Below, piece after piece: positions 1-6,121 of a DNA stretch of 6,256 bases. Source of the stretch: Pseudomonadota bacterium (GTDB taxonomy: Bacteria > Pseudomonadota > Gammaproteobacteria > Burkholderiales > Burkholderiaceae_C); assembly GCA_018241985.1 (NCBI GenBank), contig JAFECV010000138.1, forward strand, positions 1 to 6,256, read 5' to 3'. Below the pieces are notes generated by a model, which was given only the letters and a program-made list of their open reading frames with translations, was not told the origin of the DNA and did not search any database. Within the stretch, counting starts at the first letter, position 1. Each line of letters opens with the position of its first letter. Position numbers and translations under genes: made by a program.

Positions 1-354
1 ATCAACTTTGGCTCCAAGGCCGGCCGCTTTGGCAGTCTGATCGCCGGCGCCAACTACGCCGCCGCCAAGGGCGCAATTGCCGCGCTGACGCGCCAGATGG
101 CGATGGAGTTCGGCCCCCGCGGCATCACCGTCAACTGCATCTGCCCTGGCGTAGTGATGAACGAGCGCACCCGCGCTCTGTGGGCGCAGCGGCGCACACT
201 GCAGGAGCGCGAGCGCGTGCTCAGTGAAATCCCCCTTCGCCGCCACGCCGAAGTGGAAGACGTGGCCGCTGCCGTGGCCTTCTTTGCCAGCGAAGACGCT
301 AGCTTCATCACTGGCGTGACCCTTGATCTCAACGGCGGGCAGACGATGGCTTGA
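1..354 (+). CDS. Short-chain dehydrogenase/reductase (SDR), C-terminal part, 5' end outside window
   Basis: This is the last 117 codons of a classical SDR, an NAD(P)(H)-dependent oxidoreductase of the FabG-like type acting in the cytoplasm. Reading frame 1 is open from the first base. The visible residues begin INFGSKAG, the strand carrying the active-site Ser (residue 5 here). The catalytic YxxxK follows as Y19-AAA-K23. Next comes the ITVNCICPG segment (Asn plus Pro-Gly after strand beta-6), and the typical end is FITGVTLDLNGGQTMA. The spacing from Ser to Tyr is 14, one longer than in many classical SDRs, so the substrate loop differs slightly. The Rossmann TGxxxGxG end lies outside the window, so cofactor preference and substrate cannot be read. 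It ends at TGA 352-354 and is tail-to-tail with a decayed LysR regulator. Family assignment is firm; the exact reaction is unknown. Confidence 0.9.
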   Translation: MNFGSKAGRFGSLIAGANYAAAKGAIAALTRQMAMEFGPRGITVNCICPGVVMNERTRALWAQRRTLQERERVLSEIPLRRHAEVEDVAAAVAFFASEDASFITGVTLDLNGGQTMA

Positions 355-390
355 AGGAGCGAGAGAGCGTGGCCCTCGGGGGGCTTGCCC

Positions 391-557
391 TCAAAGTCGC
401 TGGCAGAACGCGATGAGGTGATTGCGAAACCACTGGTGGCTGATGTTGATTTGTGGGCGGACGCGTGCCAGACCAGGTAAGCGGGAAACCGCGGGATGCG
501 GGGCGGTGCGGCATAGCTCTCGAGGTCAAACAGATCGGCATGGGAGTGCACTATGCG
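391..557 (-). pseudogene. Decayed C-terminal tail of a LysR-type transcriptional regulator (frameshifted)
   Basis: No intact gene lies here, but two minus-strand frames together read like the end of a LysR effector-binding domain. From 551 down to about 450 one frame gives HSHADLFDLESY, then PRIPRFPAYLVWHASAHKS. At about 445-450 the similarity jumps to another frame, which reads ISHQWFRNHLIAFCQRL and stops at TGA (393-391). The pattern of a 'hydrophobic-VWH' strand, a short charged stretch, and a final helix 'hxWFRxHLI' is the usual LysR-family C-terminus. A single-base deletion (or 2-base gain) explains the jump. In the first frame a TAA at 558-560 closes the upstream side, and no LysR sequence is visible beyond it: no helix-turn-helix and no substrate-binding core. 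The rest was therefore deleted or replaced by the repeat-like DNA at 561-920. The identification rests on my recognition of the family pattern, not on an alignment. Confidence 0.6.
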
Positions 558-560
558 TTA

Positions 561-920
561 GGGCGGGGTGCAGGGCCAGACTGGTCTCACGCTACCGAAG
601 GCCTGAAATGAACTACCCTCAGGCTGGGCGTACTGCGTGTCGCTCCGCCAACTCCCTTGAAGGGAAGGGGACACCGCCAGCGGCCGAGCCAAGCCGGCTC
701 CGCGGATATCCGCGAACGGCCTGCTCCGCAGCCCCTCGAGCCCGTTTCATGTGTCGTGGGTCCCGTCAGGCGCGGTGGAGCAACTGAATATGGTTTTGCC
801 TTCAACGCATGACTGCGTTGGGGAGCCTTGTCGTGCGGCGGCACTGTCTGCAACGCCCCGCCGTGCTCTGCGCTCGAATGTAAAACCGTACGACGCAAAA
901 CCGTATGACGCGGTGCACCG
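561..920. repeat. Gene-free, hairpin-rich intergenic DNA, probable interspersed repeat
   Basis: I see no credible gene on either strand here; the open frames have no family-like content. What is visible is a string of short dyads. GCCTGA/TCAGGC is at 601-606 and 619-624, with a 12-nt loop. TCCCTTGAAGGGA is at 653-665. GAGCC/GGCTC is at 686-690 and 696-700. The perfect 14-bp palindrome CGCGGATATCCGCG is at 701-714. CAACGCA/TGCGTTG is at 803-809 and 814-820, with a 4-nt loop. A 15-bp tandem duplication ends the stretch. The text style resembles GC-rich intergenic repeats that recur in Comamonadaceae and related genomes, but that is recollection and could not be tested. It abuts the point where the LysR remnant breaks off and the 3' end of the reductase gene. 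Confidence 0.4.
882..911. repeat. Two-copy 15-bp tandem repeat
   Basis: AAAACCGTACGACGC (882-896) is followed immediately by AAAACCGTATGACGC (897-911), with 14 of 15 bases identical. It lies 12 bp downstream of the reductase stop codon (TGA read on the minus strand at 925-923), outside any gene I would call. Because the unit is 15 bp, any frame through it also repeats every five residues. It could be a polymerase-slippage duplication inside the repeat-like DNA or a pair of binding sites; nothing in the window decides between these. Confidence 0.75.
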
Positions 921-922
921 GT

Positions 923-1852
923 TCAGCGCGCGGCCAGCCGCGCGGCGGCCAGGTCCCAGCCGGCCCAGCCGCAGCTCTTGAACAGCACCGGGCCCGGCAC
1001 GGGACGCGGCGGCTCGCGGATCAGATCGGCCAGGGTCGGCAGCGCCTGCAGGCCCAGACCAGCCTGCAGCAGATCCCCGGCTTCGTCGCGGGCGTCCGCG
1101 GCGTCGAGCACGATACGGCCATGCTTTGCTACATGGCGGCACAACGCGGGCGCGAGTTCGACCATGGCCGGGGTGAACGCACCGACCGCGGCGACAAAGG
1201 CATCGCCCCGCGGCGTCGCTCGCAGCACCACGGCACGGGCCGGCGTGCAGGTCACGACCAGTGGGCAGTCCGCGAGCGCCGCGTCCGGATCGTCGGTGAT
1301 CCGCGCCGACAGGCCGCGCGAGCGGGCATGATCGGCCAGCGCAGCGGCGCTTGTCTCGCTGCGCGACGACACCACGACCTCGGTCACGCCCAGCCCGTCG
1401 CAGAACGCGTCCAGATGGGCGCGGCCCTGCACGCCGGCGCCGACGATCAGCAGCGGGCCGCGGCGATTCGGCGCGAGCCGCTGGGCCGCCAGCAGCGAGA
1501 CCGCCGCGGTGCGGCGCGCCGTCACGGCCGGGCCGTCGAGCAGCAGGCGGCGCGCGCCGGTCGCCAGATCGAACACCACGACGTCGCCCTGGATCGTCGC
1601 GCGCGACGTGCCGGTATTGGCCGGGGTGAAGGTGATCAGTTTCGTGATCGCGATGCGGCCGTCGTGCGCCGGCATCACGAACAGGCTGCCGCCGCCCGGC
1701 AGCGCCAGCACCTGGCGCGGCGGCACCCGCACCGCGTCGTCGGCGAGCAGCCGCGCGATCTCTTCGGCAAGCGCCGGGTAGGGTAGAAGCGCGGCCGTCT
1801 GCGCGGCGCCGAGTACGCCGCCCGCGTCCGGATCAATGTAACGATCCGGCAC
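923..1852 (-). CDS. Delta(1)-pyrroline-2-carboxylate reductase family protein (ornithine cyclodeaminase/mu-crystallin superfamily)
   Basis: This 309-aa protein belongs to the ornithine cyclodeaminase/mu-crystallin superfamily. Family members of this subtype are known to reduce cyclic imino acids (Delta1-pyrroline-2-carboxylate, Delta1-piperideine-2-carboxylate) to proline or pipecolate with NAD(P)H in the cytoplasm. Visible marks, in order, are the substrate half-domain with GGGSLFVMPA (53-62), ITKLITFTPAN with the carboxylate-binding Lys71, and TARRTAA (111-117) with the conserved Arg. The Rossmann loop is LLIVGAGVQG (134-143), then VGAFTPAM (223-230), and a C-terminal FKSCGWAGWDLAAARLA. The length is normal for the family. 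The start is GTG at 1852; no ATG lies upstream of the conserved core. That start overlaps the last 20 bp of pcp, no convincing Shine-Dalgarno is visible, and translational coupling to pcp is likely. Another activity within the superfamily (ornithine cyclodeaminase, alanine dehydrogenase, ketimine reductase) cannot be excluded. Confidence 0.85.
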   Translation of the reverse strand: MPDRYIDPDAGGVLGAAQTAALLPYPALAEEIARLLADDAVRVPPRQVLALPGGGSLFVMPAHDGRIAITKLITFTPANTGTSRATIQGDVVVFDLATGARRLLLDGPAVTARRTAAVSLLAAQRLAPNRRGPLLIVGAGVQGRAHLDAFCDGLGVTEVVVSSRSETSAAALADHARSRGLSARITDDPDAALADCPLVVTCTPARAVVLRATPRGDAFVAAVGAFTPAMVELAPALCRHVAKHGRIVLDAADARDEAGDLLQAGLGLQALPTLADLIREPPRPVPGPVLFKSCGWAGWDLAAARLAAR

Positions 1853-2516
1853 CGTGCGCGCTGTCGTGGGTGGTCCTGAGCGCGCAGCGGATCGCGGCGC
1901 GCAGGCCGCGCACCATGTCGTCCTGCGACATCGACGGGTTGCCCTGCTCCGGCAGGTAGGGCAGGTGGATGAAGCCGCCGCGCGTGTGCCGGAAACCCCG
2001 CTGCGTCGCCAGCGTGTGCATCAGGCCGTAGAACACGTGGTTGCAGACGAAGGTGCCGGCGGTCTGCGACACCTCGGCGGCGACGCCCTCGTGCTGCAGC
2101 GCGAGCAGCATCGACTTGATCGGCAGCGTGGTGAAGTAGGCGGTCGGCCCGCCCGGGACCACCGGCCGGTCGACCGGCTGCGCCGCGGCGTTGTCGGCGA
2201 TGCGCGCGTCCTCGACGTTCAGCGCGACGCGCTCGAGCGAGACCGCACCGCGGCCGCCGGCCTGTCCGACGCAGATGACCAGCGACGGGCGGTGCTCCAG
2301 CAGCAGGTCGTGCAGCACGCGCAGCGACTCCCTGAACACCGTCGGCAACTGCGCCGCGATCACGCGATGCCCGGCGACCCGGCGCCCATGCAGCGCATGC
2401 ACCGTGAGCCAGCTTGGGTTCAGCTCTGCGCCGCCGAACGCATCGAAGCCCGTCAGCAGCACGGTCGGGCTGGGAAGCGGCGCGGCCGCGGCGGCCGGAC
2501 GGCGAGCGGTTACCAT
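1833..2516 (-). CDS. pcp: Pyroglutamyl-peptidase I (pyrrolidone-carboxylate peptidase, family C15)
   Basis: This 227-aa cytoplasmic cysteine peptidase removes N-terminal pyroglutamate from peptides. The start of the fold is [18 protein letters not shown] (19-36), the family's opening strand and loop. The catalytic triad can be read as Glu95 in SLERVALN, Cys158 in TAGTFVCNH and His184 in [12 protein letters not shown]. These have the same order and nearly the same spacing as the Glu81/Cys144/His168 triad of the Bacillus enzyme. The chain is slightly longer than the usual ~215 aa because of an Ala/Pro-rich N-terminal extension. I chose the ATG at 2516; a TTG at 2555 would add 13 residues unlike the family and would leave only 14 bp to the divergent gene. 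It is the upstream gene of a two-gene unit whose second member starts inside its 3' end. Both partners handle five-membered-ring amino-acid derivatives, which may or may not be functionally meaningful. Confidence 0.93.
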   Translation of the reverse strand: MVTARRPAAAAAPLPSPTVLLTGFDAFGGAELNPSWLTVHALHGRRVAGHRVIAAQLPTVFRESLRVLHDLLLEHRPSLVICVGQAGGRGAVSLERVALNVEDARIADNAAAQPVDRPVVPGGPTAYFTTLPIKSMLLALQHEGVAAEVSQTAGTFVCNHVFYGLMHTLATQRGFRHTRGGFIHLPYLPEQGNPSMSQDDMVRGLRAAIRCALRTTHDSAHGAGSLH

Positions 2517-2569
2517 GGCGCCACTGTAGCGCACCGCAAATGCTGCGCCGCACAAACTGGAGACCCGCG
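2517..2569. promoter_or_regulatory. 53-bp divergent start-to-start region between pcp and the zinc metallopeptidase gene
   Basis: Both genes must be transcribed outward from, or very near, this short gap. On the minus strand the sequence just before the pcp ATG reads CTACAGTGGCGCC. TACAGT matches a -10 hexamer at four of six positions only 7 nt from the ATG, which would give an almost leaderless pcp mRNA. No good -35 is evident for it. For the plus-strand gene a GGAG (2559-2562) lies 7 nt before its ATG and is a good ribosome binding site, but I cannot pick out its promoter. The promoter assignments are tentative; the ribosome binding site is the firmest element. Confidence 0.4.
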
Positions 2570-3442
2570 ATGAAGTGGGAAGGCAATCGCGAATCGGACA
2601 ACGTCGAGGACCGGCGCGACGACGGCTCGGGCGCCGGCTTCGCCGTCGGCGGACGCCATATCGGCATCGGCGCCATCGTCGTGGCGCTGGTGGCTTCCTA
2701 CTTCTTCGGCATCAACCCGATGACGGTGCTGAGCCTGCTCGGCGGCGGCGGCGCGCCGGTGGCGCAGACGCAGCCGGCGGCCCACGCGCCGCCAGCGGAC
2801 GACCAGATGGCGCGCTTCGTCTCGACCGTGCTCGCCGACACCGAAGACGTATGGTCCGACATCTTCTCGAAGGCCGGCGCGACCTACGTCGACCCGAAGC
2901 TCGTGCTGTTCCACGGTGCGACCTCCACGGCCTGCGGCCAGGGCGAGGCCGCGATGGGGCCGTTCTATTGCCCGGTCGACCGCAAGGTGTACATCGACCT
3001 GGACTTCTACCGCACGCTGAAGGAGCAACTGGGCGCGCCGGGCGAATTCGCCGAGGCCTACGTGATCGCGCACGAGGTCGGCCACCATGTGCAGAACCTG
3101 ATCGGCGTCAGCGCAAAGGTGGATGAGCTGCGCAGCCACGCGAGCCAGGCGCAGGCGAACGCCTTGAGCGTGCGGCTGGAACTGCAGGCCGACTGCTTTG
3201 CCGGCGTCTGGGCGAATCACGCGCAGGCCGCGCGCCACATCCTGGAGAACGGCGACATCGAGTCGGCGATGAACGCGGCGGCGAAGATCGGTGACGACGC
3301 GCTGCAGCGCGCCGCGACCGGACGGGTCGTGCCGGAGACCTTCACCCACGGCACCAGCGCGCAGCGCGCGCACTGGTTCAACACCGGCCTGCAGGACGGC
3401 ACCGTACGCAGCTGCGACACGTTCGGCGCGAAAAACCTGTAG
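2570..3442 (+). CDS. Neutral zinc metallopeptidase, YpfJ/COG2321 family (PF04228), membrane-anchored
   Basis: This 290-aa putative zinc metalloprotease has a single N-terminal membrane anchor. The start [19 protein letters not shown] is the hallmark N-terminus of the YpfJ family. A hydrophobic segment (about 30-49) then crosses the inner membrane, followed by an Ala/Pro-rich linker (about 60-78) and the catalytic domain, probably periplasmic. The zinc motif HEVGH is at 168-172, and Glu204 in the segment [12 protein letters not shown] is the likely third metal ligand. [15 protein letters not shown] (121-135) and [12 protein letters not shown] (262-273) are further family signatures; Cys122 and Cys134 may pair. 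The ATG at 2570 is preceded by GGAG at 7-nt spacing and matches the family start, so upstream extensions of the frame are not used. It is divergent from pcp. The substrate of this family is not established to my knowledge. Confidence 0.93.
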   Translation: MKWEGNRESDNVEDRRDDGSGAGFAVGGRHIGIGAIVVALVASYFFGINPMTVLSLLGGGGAPVAQTQPAAHAPPADDQMARFVSTVLADTEDVWSDIFSKAGATYVDPKLVLFHGATSTACGQGEAAMGPFYCPVDRKVYIDLDFYRTLKEQLGAPGEFAEAYVIAHEVGHHVQNLIGVSAKVDELRSHASQAQANALSVRLELQADCFAGVWANHAQAARHILENGDIESAMNAAAKIGDDALQRAATGRVVPETFTHGTSAQRAHWFNTGLQDGTVRSCDTFGAKNL

Positions 3443-3479
3443 CGACGGGCTATAGCGACCGATAGCGACGTATAGCGAC
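3440..3479. repeat. Four direct TAGCGAC repeats, the last three at 10-bp spacing
   Basis: TAGCGAC occurs at 3440-3446 (overlapping the metallopeptidase TAG stop), 3453-3459, 3463-3469 and 3473-3479, giving spacings of 13, 10 and 10 bp. The last three units extend to decamers of the form (T/G)ATAGCGAC(C/G). A 10-bp period is close to one helical turn, so the copies face the same side of the DNA. They lie 89 to 128 bp upstream of the rhlE start codon. They could be a phased operator for rhlE, a post-terminator motif, or simple slippage; I do not recognise the motif. Confidence 0.7.
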
Positions 3480-3549
3480 CCGTACAGCCGACCCAGGGCG
3501 CCGGCGCCGGGGCGCGATTTGGCGTGTATCCGGCCGCATCGGCGCACGG

Positions 3550-3558
3550 TGCGACAAT
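3550..3558 (+). promoter_or_regulatory. Candidate extended -10 promoter of rhlE, giving a near-leaderless transcript
   Basis: TGCGACAAT (3550-3558) fits the extended -10 form TG-N-GACAAT, with four of six bases of the hexamer matching TATAAT. Transcription would begin about 7 bp downstream, near 3565, almost at the TTG/ATG pair (3565/3568). No recognisable -35 sits 16-18 bp upstream, which is tolerable for an extended -10 promoter. No strong Shine-Dalgarno precedes the ATG, which agrees with a very short leader. This is inference from short motifs only. Confidence 0.35.
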
Positions 3559-3567
3559 ACGGGGTTG

Positions 3568-4986
3568 ATGACTCATACTTTCTCGACTCTTTCGCTGGCC
3601 CAGCCGCTCGAGCGCGCGGTTGCCGATCTGGGCTACGAATCCATGACCCCGATCCAGGAGCAGGCCATTCCGGTGGTGCTGCAAGGCCGCGACGTGATGG
3701 GCGCGGCCCAGACCGGGACCGGCAAGACCGCGGCGTTCGCGCTGCCGCTGCTGCAGCGCATGCTGCGCCACGAAAACACCTCGGCCTCGCCGGCGCGCCA
3801 TCCGGTGCGCGCGTTGGTGCTGCTGCCGACACGCGAGCTGGCGGTGCAGGTCGCGCAGGCCGTCTCCGCCTACGCCAAGTACACTGGGTTGCGCGCGACC
3901 GTGGTGTTCGGCGGCGTCGACATGAAGCCGCAGACCGCCGAGCTCAAGCGCGGCGTCGAGGTGCTGGTCGCGACGCCGGGGCGGCTGCTCGACCACATCG
4001 AGGGCAAGAACGTGGTGCTGAACCAGGTCGAGTACGTGGTGCTCGACGAAGCCGACCGCATGCTCGACATCGGCTTCCTGCCCGACCTGCAGCGCATCTT
4101 GAGCTACCTGCCGCAGCAGCGCACCACGCTGCTGTTCTCGGCCACCTTCTCGCCCGAAATCCGGCGCCTGGCCTCCAGCTATCTGCAGGACCCGGTGACG
4201 ATCGAGGTTGCGCGGCCGAACGCCACCGCCGCGACCGTGACCCAGCATTTCTACAGCGTGGCCGACGACGACAAGCGCCGCGCGCTGCGCCAGCTGGTGC
4301 GCAGCAAGGGCATTGCCCAGGCGTTCGTGTTCGTCAACAGCAAGCTCGGCTGCGCGCGGCTGGCGCGCGCGCTCGAGCGCGACGGGCTGAAGACCGCCGC
4401 ACTGCACGGCGACAAGAGCCAGGACGAGCGGCTCAAGTCGCTCGACGCGTTCAAGCGCGGCGAGGTCGATCTGCTGGTCTGTACCGACGTGGCCGCGCGC
4501 GGGCTCGACATCAAGGACGTGCCGGCTGTCTTCAACTACGACATTCCGTTCAACGCCGAGGACTACGTGCACCGCATCGGGCGCACCGGCCGCGCCGGCG
4601 CGGAAGGGCTGGCGATCAGCTTCGTCGGCGGCGGCAACGACGCGCGGCTGGTGGCCGAGATCGAGAAGCTGATCCGCCGCAAGTTCGAGATCGAAGCGAT
4701 CGAGTTCGAGGAAGACCGGCCGAACATCCGCCGGCAGGGCCGGATCAACGACGGTCGCCGCGCCTGGCGTGACGCCAGCGACTCGCGCGATGCGCTGGAT
4801 GCGCCGCGCGGCCGTGCGGTGCCGGCGCGCGAGGCGCCGAACGATCCGTTCTTCGACCAGCCTTACCAGGAGAGCGACAGCGCCGCGCCGCCGGCCTGGG
4901 AGGCGGCCACGAAGAAGCAGGCCTCGCGCGTGTCGGCAAACATCAAGCCCCGGCGCAAGGTCGCGGCGCTGTTCAAGTCCGAGTGA
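3568..4986 (+). CDS. rhlE: DEAD-box ATP-dependent RNA helicase, RhlE type
   Basis: This 472-aa cytoplasmic RNA helicase is of the type involved in RNA unwinding, ribosome assembly and cold/RNA-decay functions. All core motifs are intact: Q motif TPIQEQ (27-32), Walker A AQTGTGKT (47-54), PTREL (87-91), TPGR (136-139), DEAD (160-163), SAT (191-193), FVFVNSK (253-259), ARGLD (310-314) and HRIGRTGR (335-342). The C-terminal tail (about 385-472) is charged and low in complexity, with NDPFFDQPY and a basic end NIKPRRKVAALFK. This fits the RhlE subfamily of beta-proteobacteria rather than the long DbpA- or CsdA-type RNA-binding domains. I start at ATG 3568; a TTG immediately before (3565) would add only one residue. 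It ends at TGA 4984-4986, convergent with apaH across 19 bp in which no clear terminator is visible. Confidence 0.95.
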   Translation: MTHTFSTLSLAQPLERAVADLGYESMTPIQEQAIPVVLQGRDVMGAAQTGTGKTAAFALPLLQRMLRHENTSASPARHPVRALVLLPTRELAVQVAQAVSAYAKYTGLRATVVFGGVDMKPQTAELKRGVEVLVATPGRLLDHIEGKNVVLNQVEYVVLDEADRMLDIGFLPDLQRILSYLPQQRTTLLFSATFSPEIRRLASSYLQDPVTIEVARPNATAATVTQHFYSVADDDKRRALRQLVRSKGIAQAFVFVNSKLGCARLARALERDGLKTAALHGDKSQDERLKSLDAFKRGEVDLLVCTDVAARGLDIKDVPAVFNYDIPFNAEDYVHRIGRTGRAGAEGLAISFVGGGNDARLVAEIEKLIRRKFEIEAIEFEEDRPNIRRQGRINDGRRAWRDASDSRDALDAPRGRAVPAREAPNDPFFDQPYQESDSAAPPAWEAATKKQASRVSANIKPRRKVAALFKSE

Positions 4987-5005
4987 GCAGGGCTCAAGCC
5001 GGCCC

Positions 5006-5866
5006 CTAGCCGGGCACCTGCGCCTGCGCGCATCGCACTTGGATCAGTTCGCCGCCGAGGTAGTGGCCCGGCGCGGCGCGCGAAGCATCGACGCGCAGCG
5101 CGCTCAGCGCGCCCCCCCAGACGCAGCCGGTGTCCAGCGAAATCAGGCCCGGCCGATCGAGCCAGCCCAGCGTGGACCAGTGGCCGAATGCCACGGTGAC
5201 GTCTGCGGTTTGCCGGCCGGAAACGTCGAACCACGGCATAGTGCCGGCCGGCGCGGCGGCCGCGCCTTCCTTGGTCGCGAACTCCATCACCCCGTCGGCG
5301 CTGCAGAAGCGCAGCCGGGTCAGCGCATTGACGATCACGCGCAGCCGATCCGCGCCTTGCAGATCGTCGCGCCACGACGCCGGCGCGTTGCCGTACATGC
5401 GGCGCAGGAAATCTCCCAGATCGCCGCCGCGCAGCACGTCCTCGACCTCGGCCGCCAATGCTATTGTTTTGTGAGCGTCCCATGAAGGCAGGACGCCGGC
5501 ATGCACCATTAAAATCGTTTGTCCGGCGATCGTCTCCTGCAGCGCCATCCGCTGTGCGCGCAGCCAGTCGAGCAGCGCGGCCCGGTCGTCGGCCTGCAGC
5601 ACCGCGTCCAGCGTGTCGCTGCGGTGCTGCGGGCGCACGCCGTGCGCGACCGCCAGCAGATGCAGGTCGTGGTTGCCGAGCAGGCAGCGCGCCGCGCCGC
5701 CGTAGCGCACCATGCGGCGCAGCACCGCGAGCGAATCCGGGCCGCGATTGACCAGGTCGCCGAGCTGGAACAGCGTGTCGCGGCTCGGCGAGAAACCGAT
5801 CTCGCCCAGCAGGCGATCGAGCGCGGCGTCGCAGCCCTGCACGTCGCCGATCAAGTAAAGTGCCAT
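5006..5866 (-). CDS. apaH: Bis(5'-nucleosyl)-tetraphosphatase, symmetrical (Ap4A hydrolase)
   Basis: This 286-aa metallophosphatase hydrolyses Ap4A to two ADP and, in other bacteria, removes Np4-type caps from RNA 5' ends. Motifs in order are YLIGDVQGC (4-12), GDLVNRGPDS (36-45), LLGNHDLHLLA (62-72), VHAGVLPSWD (121-130), the ApaH-specific MYGNAPASW (157-165), FGHWSTLG (227-234) and LDTGCVWGG (244-252). The first motif has Gln where many phosphoesterases, including E. coli ApaH, have the metal-binding His (GDVHG). I recall Gln also in pseudomonad ApaH, so the enzyme is probably active. The ATG at 5866 matches the family N-terminus (E. coli starts MATYLIGDVHG). The start lies inside the 3' end of the upstream helix-turn-helix gene with a 16-bp overlap, and no good Shine-Dalgarno precedes it. 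Expression is therefore probably coupled to that regulator's translation. The length is close to the 280 aa of E. coli ApaH. Confidence 0.95.
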   Translation of the reverse strand: MALYLIGDVQGCDAALDRLLGEIGFSPSRDTLFQLGDLVNRGPDSLAVLRRMVRYGGAARCLLGNHDLHLLAVAHGVRPQHRSDTLDAVLQADDRAALLDWLRAQRMALQETIAGQTILMVHAGVLPSWDAHKTIALAAEVEDVLRGGDLGDFLRRMYGNAPASWRDDLQGADRLRVIVNALTRLRFCSADGVMEFATKEGAAAAPAGTMPWFDVSGRQTADVTVAFGHWSTLGWLDRPGLISLDTGCVWGGALSALRVDASRAAPGHYLGGELIQVRCAQAQVPG

Positions 5867-6120
5867 GCCGGTTTCAGTGTGCGGAAGACTGCAGCCATCA
5901 GGCTGTTGTTCTTGGCGTCTTCCTTCGCTTCGATCTCCGTGATCTCTCGATTCACTAGGTCGAAGTCCAGTCCCATGACCGTGCAGTAGGCCAGCGTTTG
6001 CGGCCTCGTCGGCAGGCGTTTGCCCTTGCGCCATTCGCTGATTCTCGACGGTGGGATGCCTGCGGCGGTGATGCGGCGCACGTCGTCAGCTTTGAGGTCG
6101 GCGAGCGATTCAAAAAACAT
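5851..6120 (-). CDS. Small helix-turn-helix DNA-binding protein, phage-repressor-like
   Basis: This is an 89-aa protein with a Cro/CI-style helix-turn-helix at about 11-50. ADDVRRITAAGI forms the first helices, PPSRISEWRKGKRLP the recognition helix and wing, and TRPQTLAYCTVMGLD the packing helix. An acidic amphipathic tail follows (EITEIEAKEDAKNN). The 'SRISEWRKGKR' style is common in small regulators encoded by prophages, filamentous phages and plasmids. It probably binds DNA as a dimer, most simply at the inverted repeat just upstream (6153-6183). The ATG at 6120 has an excellent ribosome binding site: AGGA (TCCT on the plus strand, 6128-6131) with 7-nt spacing. Its TGA (5853-5851) lies 13 nt inside apaH. 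Its GC content is about 59% by line counts, below its neighbours' ~70%, which hints at horizontal origin. I do not know its exact family; the operator and the phage origin are inference. Confidence 0.75.
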   Translation of the reverse strand: MFFESLADLKADDVRRITAAGIPPSRISEWRKGKRLPTRPQTLAYCTVMGLDFDLVNREITEIEAKEDAKNNSLMAAVFRTLKPAWHFT

Positions 6121-6121
6121 C

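Noticed and set aside
372..384. GCCC-TCGGG-GGGC hairpin between the SDR stop and the LysR remnant as an intrinsic terminator
   Set aside because: The stem is only 4 bp and no T-run follows on either strand, so it is not supported as a terminator.
587..898. A 103-codon minus-strand frame in the gene-poor block
   Set aside because: It has no family-like content, runs straight through several DNA palindromes, and the region reads like repeat DNA rather than a gene.
905..1786. A 293-codon plus-strand open frame antisense to the pyrroline-2-carboxylate reductase family gene
   Set aside because: It is Arg/Gln/Gly-rich antisense noise; the minus-strand protein has all family signatures.
3440..3479. 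TAGCGAC repeats as a CRISPR array
   Set aside because: The units are 7-10 bp with at most 6 bp between them, far too short for CRISPR repeats and spacers.
3497..3508. GGCGCCGGCGCC palindrome before rhlE as terminator of the metallopeptidase gene
   Set aside because: It is a perfect palindrome but has no loop and no following T-tract, and in DNA this GC-rich such palindromes are expected by chance.
2510..3832. A 440-codon minus-strand open frame antisense to the zinc metallopeptidase
   Set aside because: The composition is Arg/Ala/Val-biased with no recognisable fold. The plus strand carries an unmistakable YpfJ-family protein.
3217..4572. A long minus-strand open frame (451 codons) across the metallopeptidase and rhlE
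   Set aside because: It is rich in His, Arg, Gln and Ala, the typical antisense reading of a GC-rich gene. It has no domain pattern, and it overlaps plus-strand genes with complete motif sets.
4987..5005. GGCTCAAGCC at the rhlE/apaH junction as a bidirectional terminator
   Set aside because: A 4-bp stem around a 2-nt loop cannot form a stable hairpin and there is no T-run.
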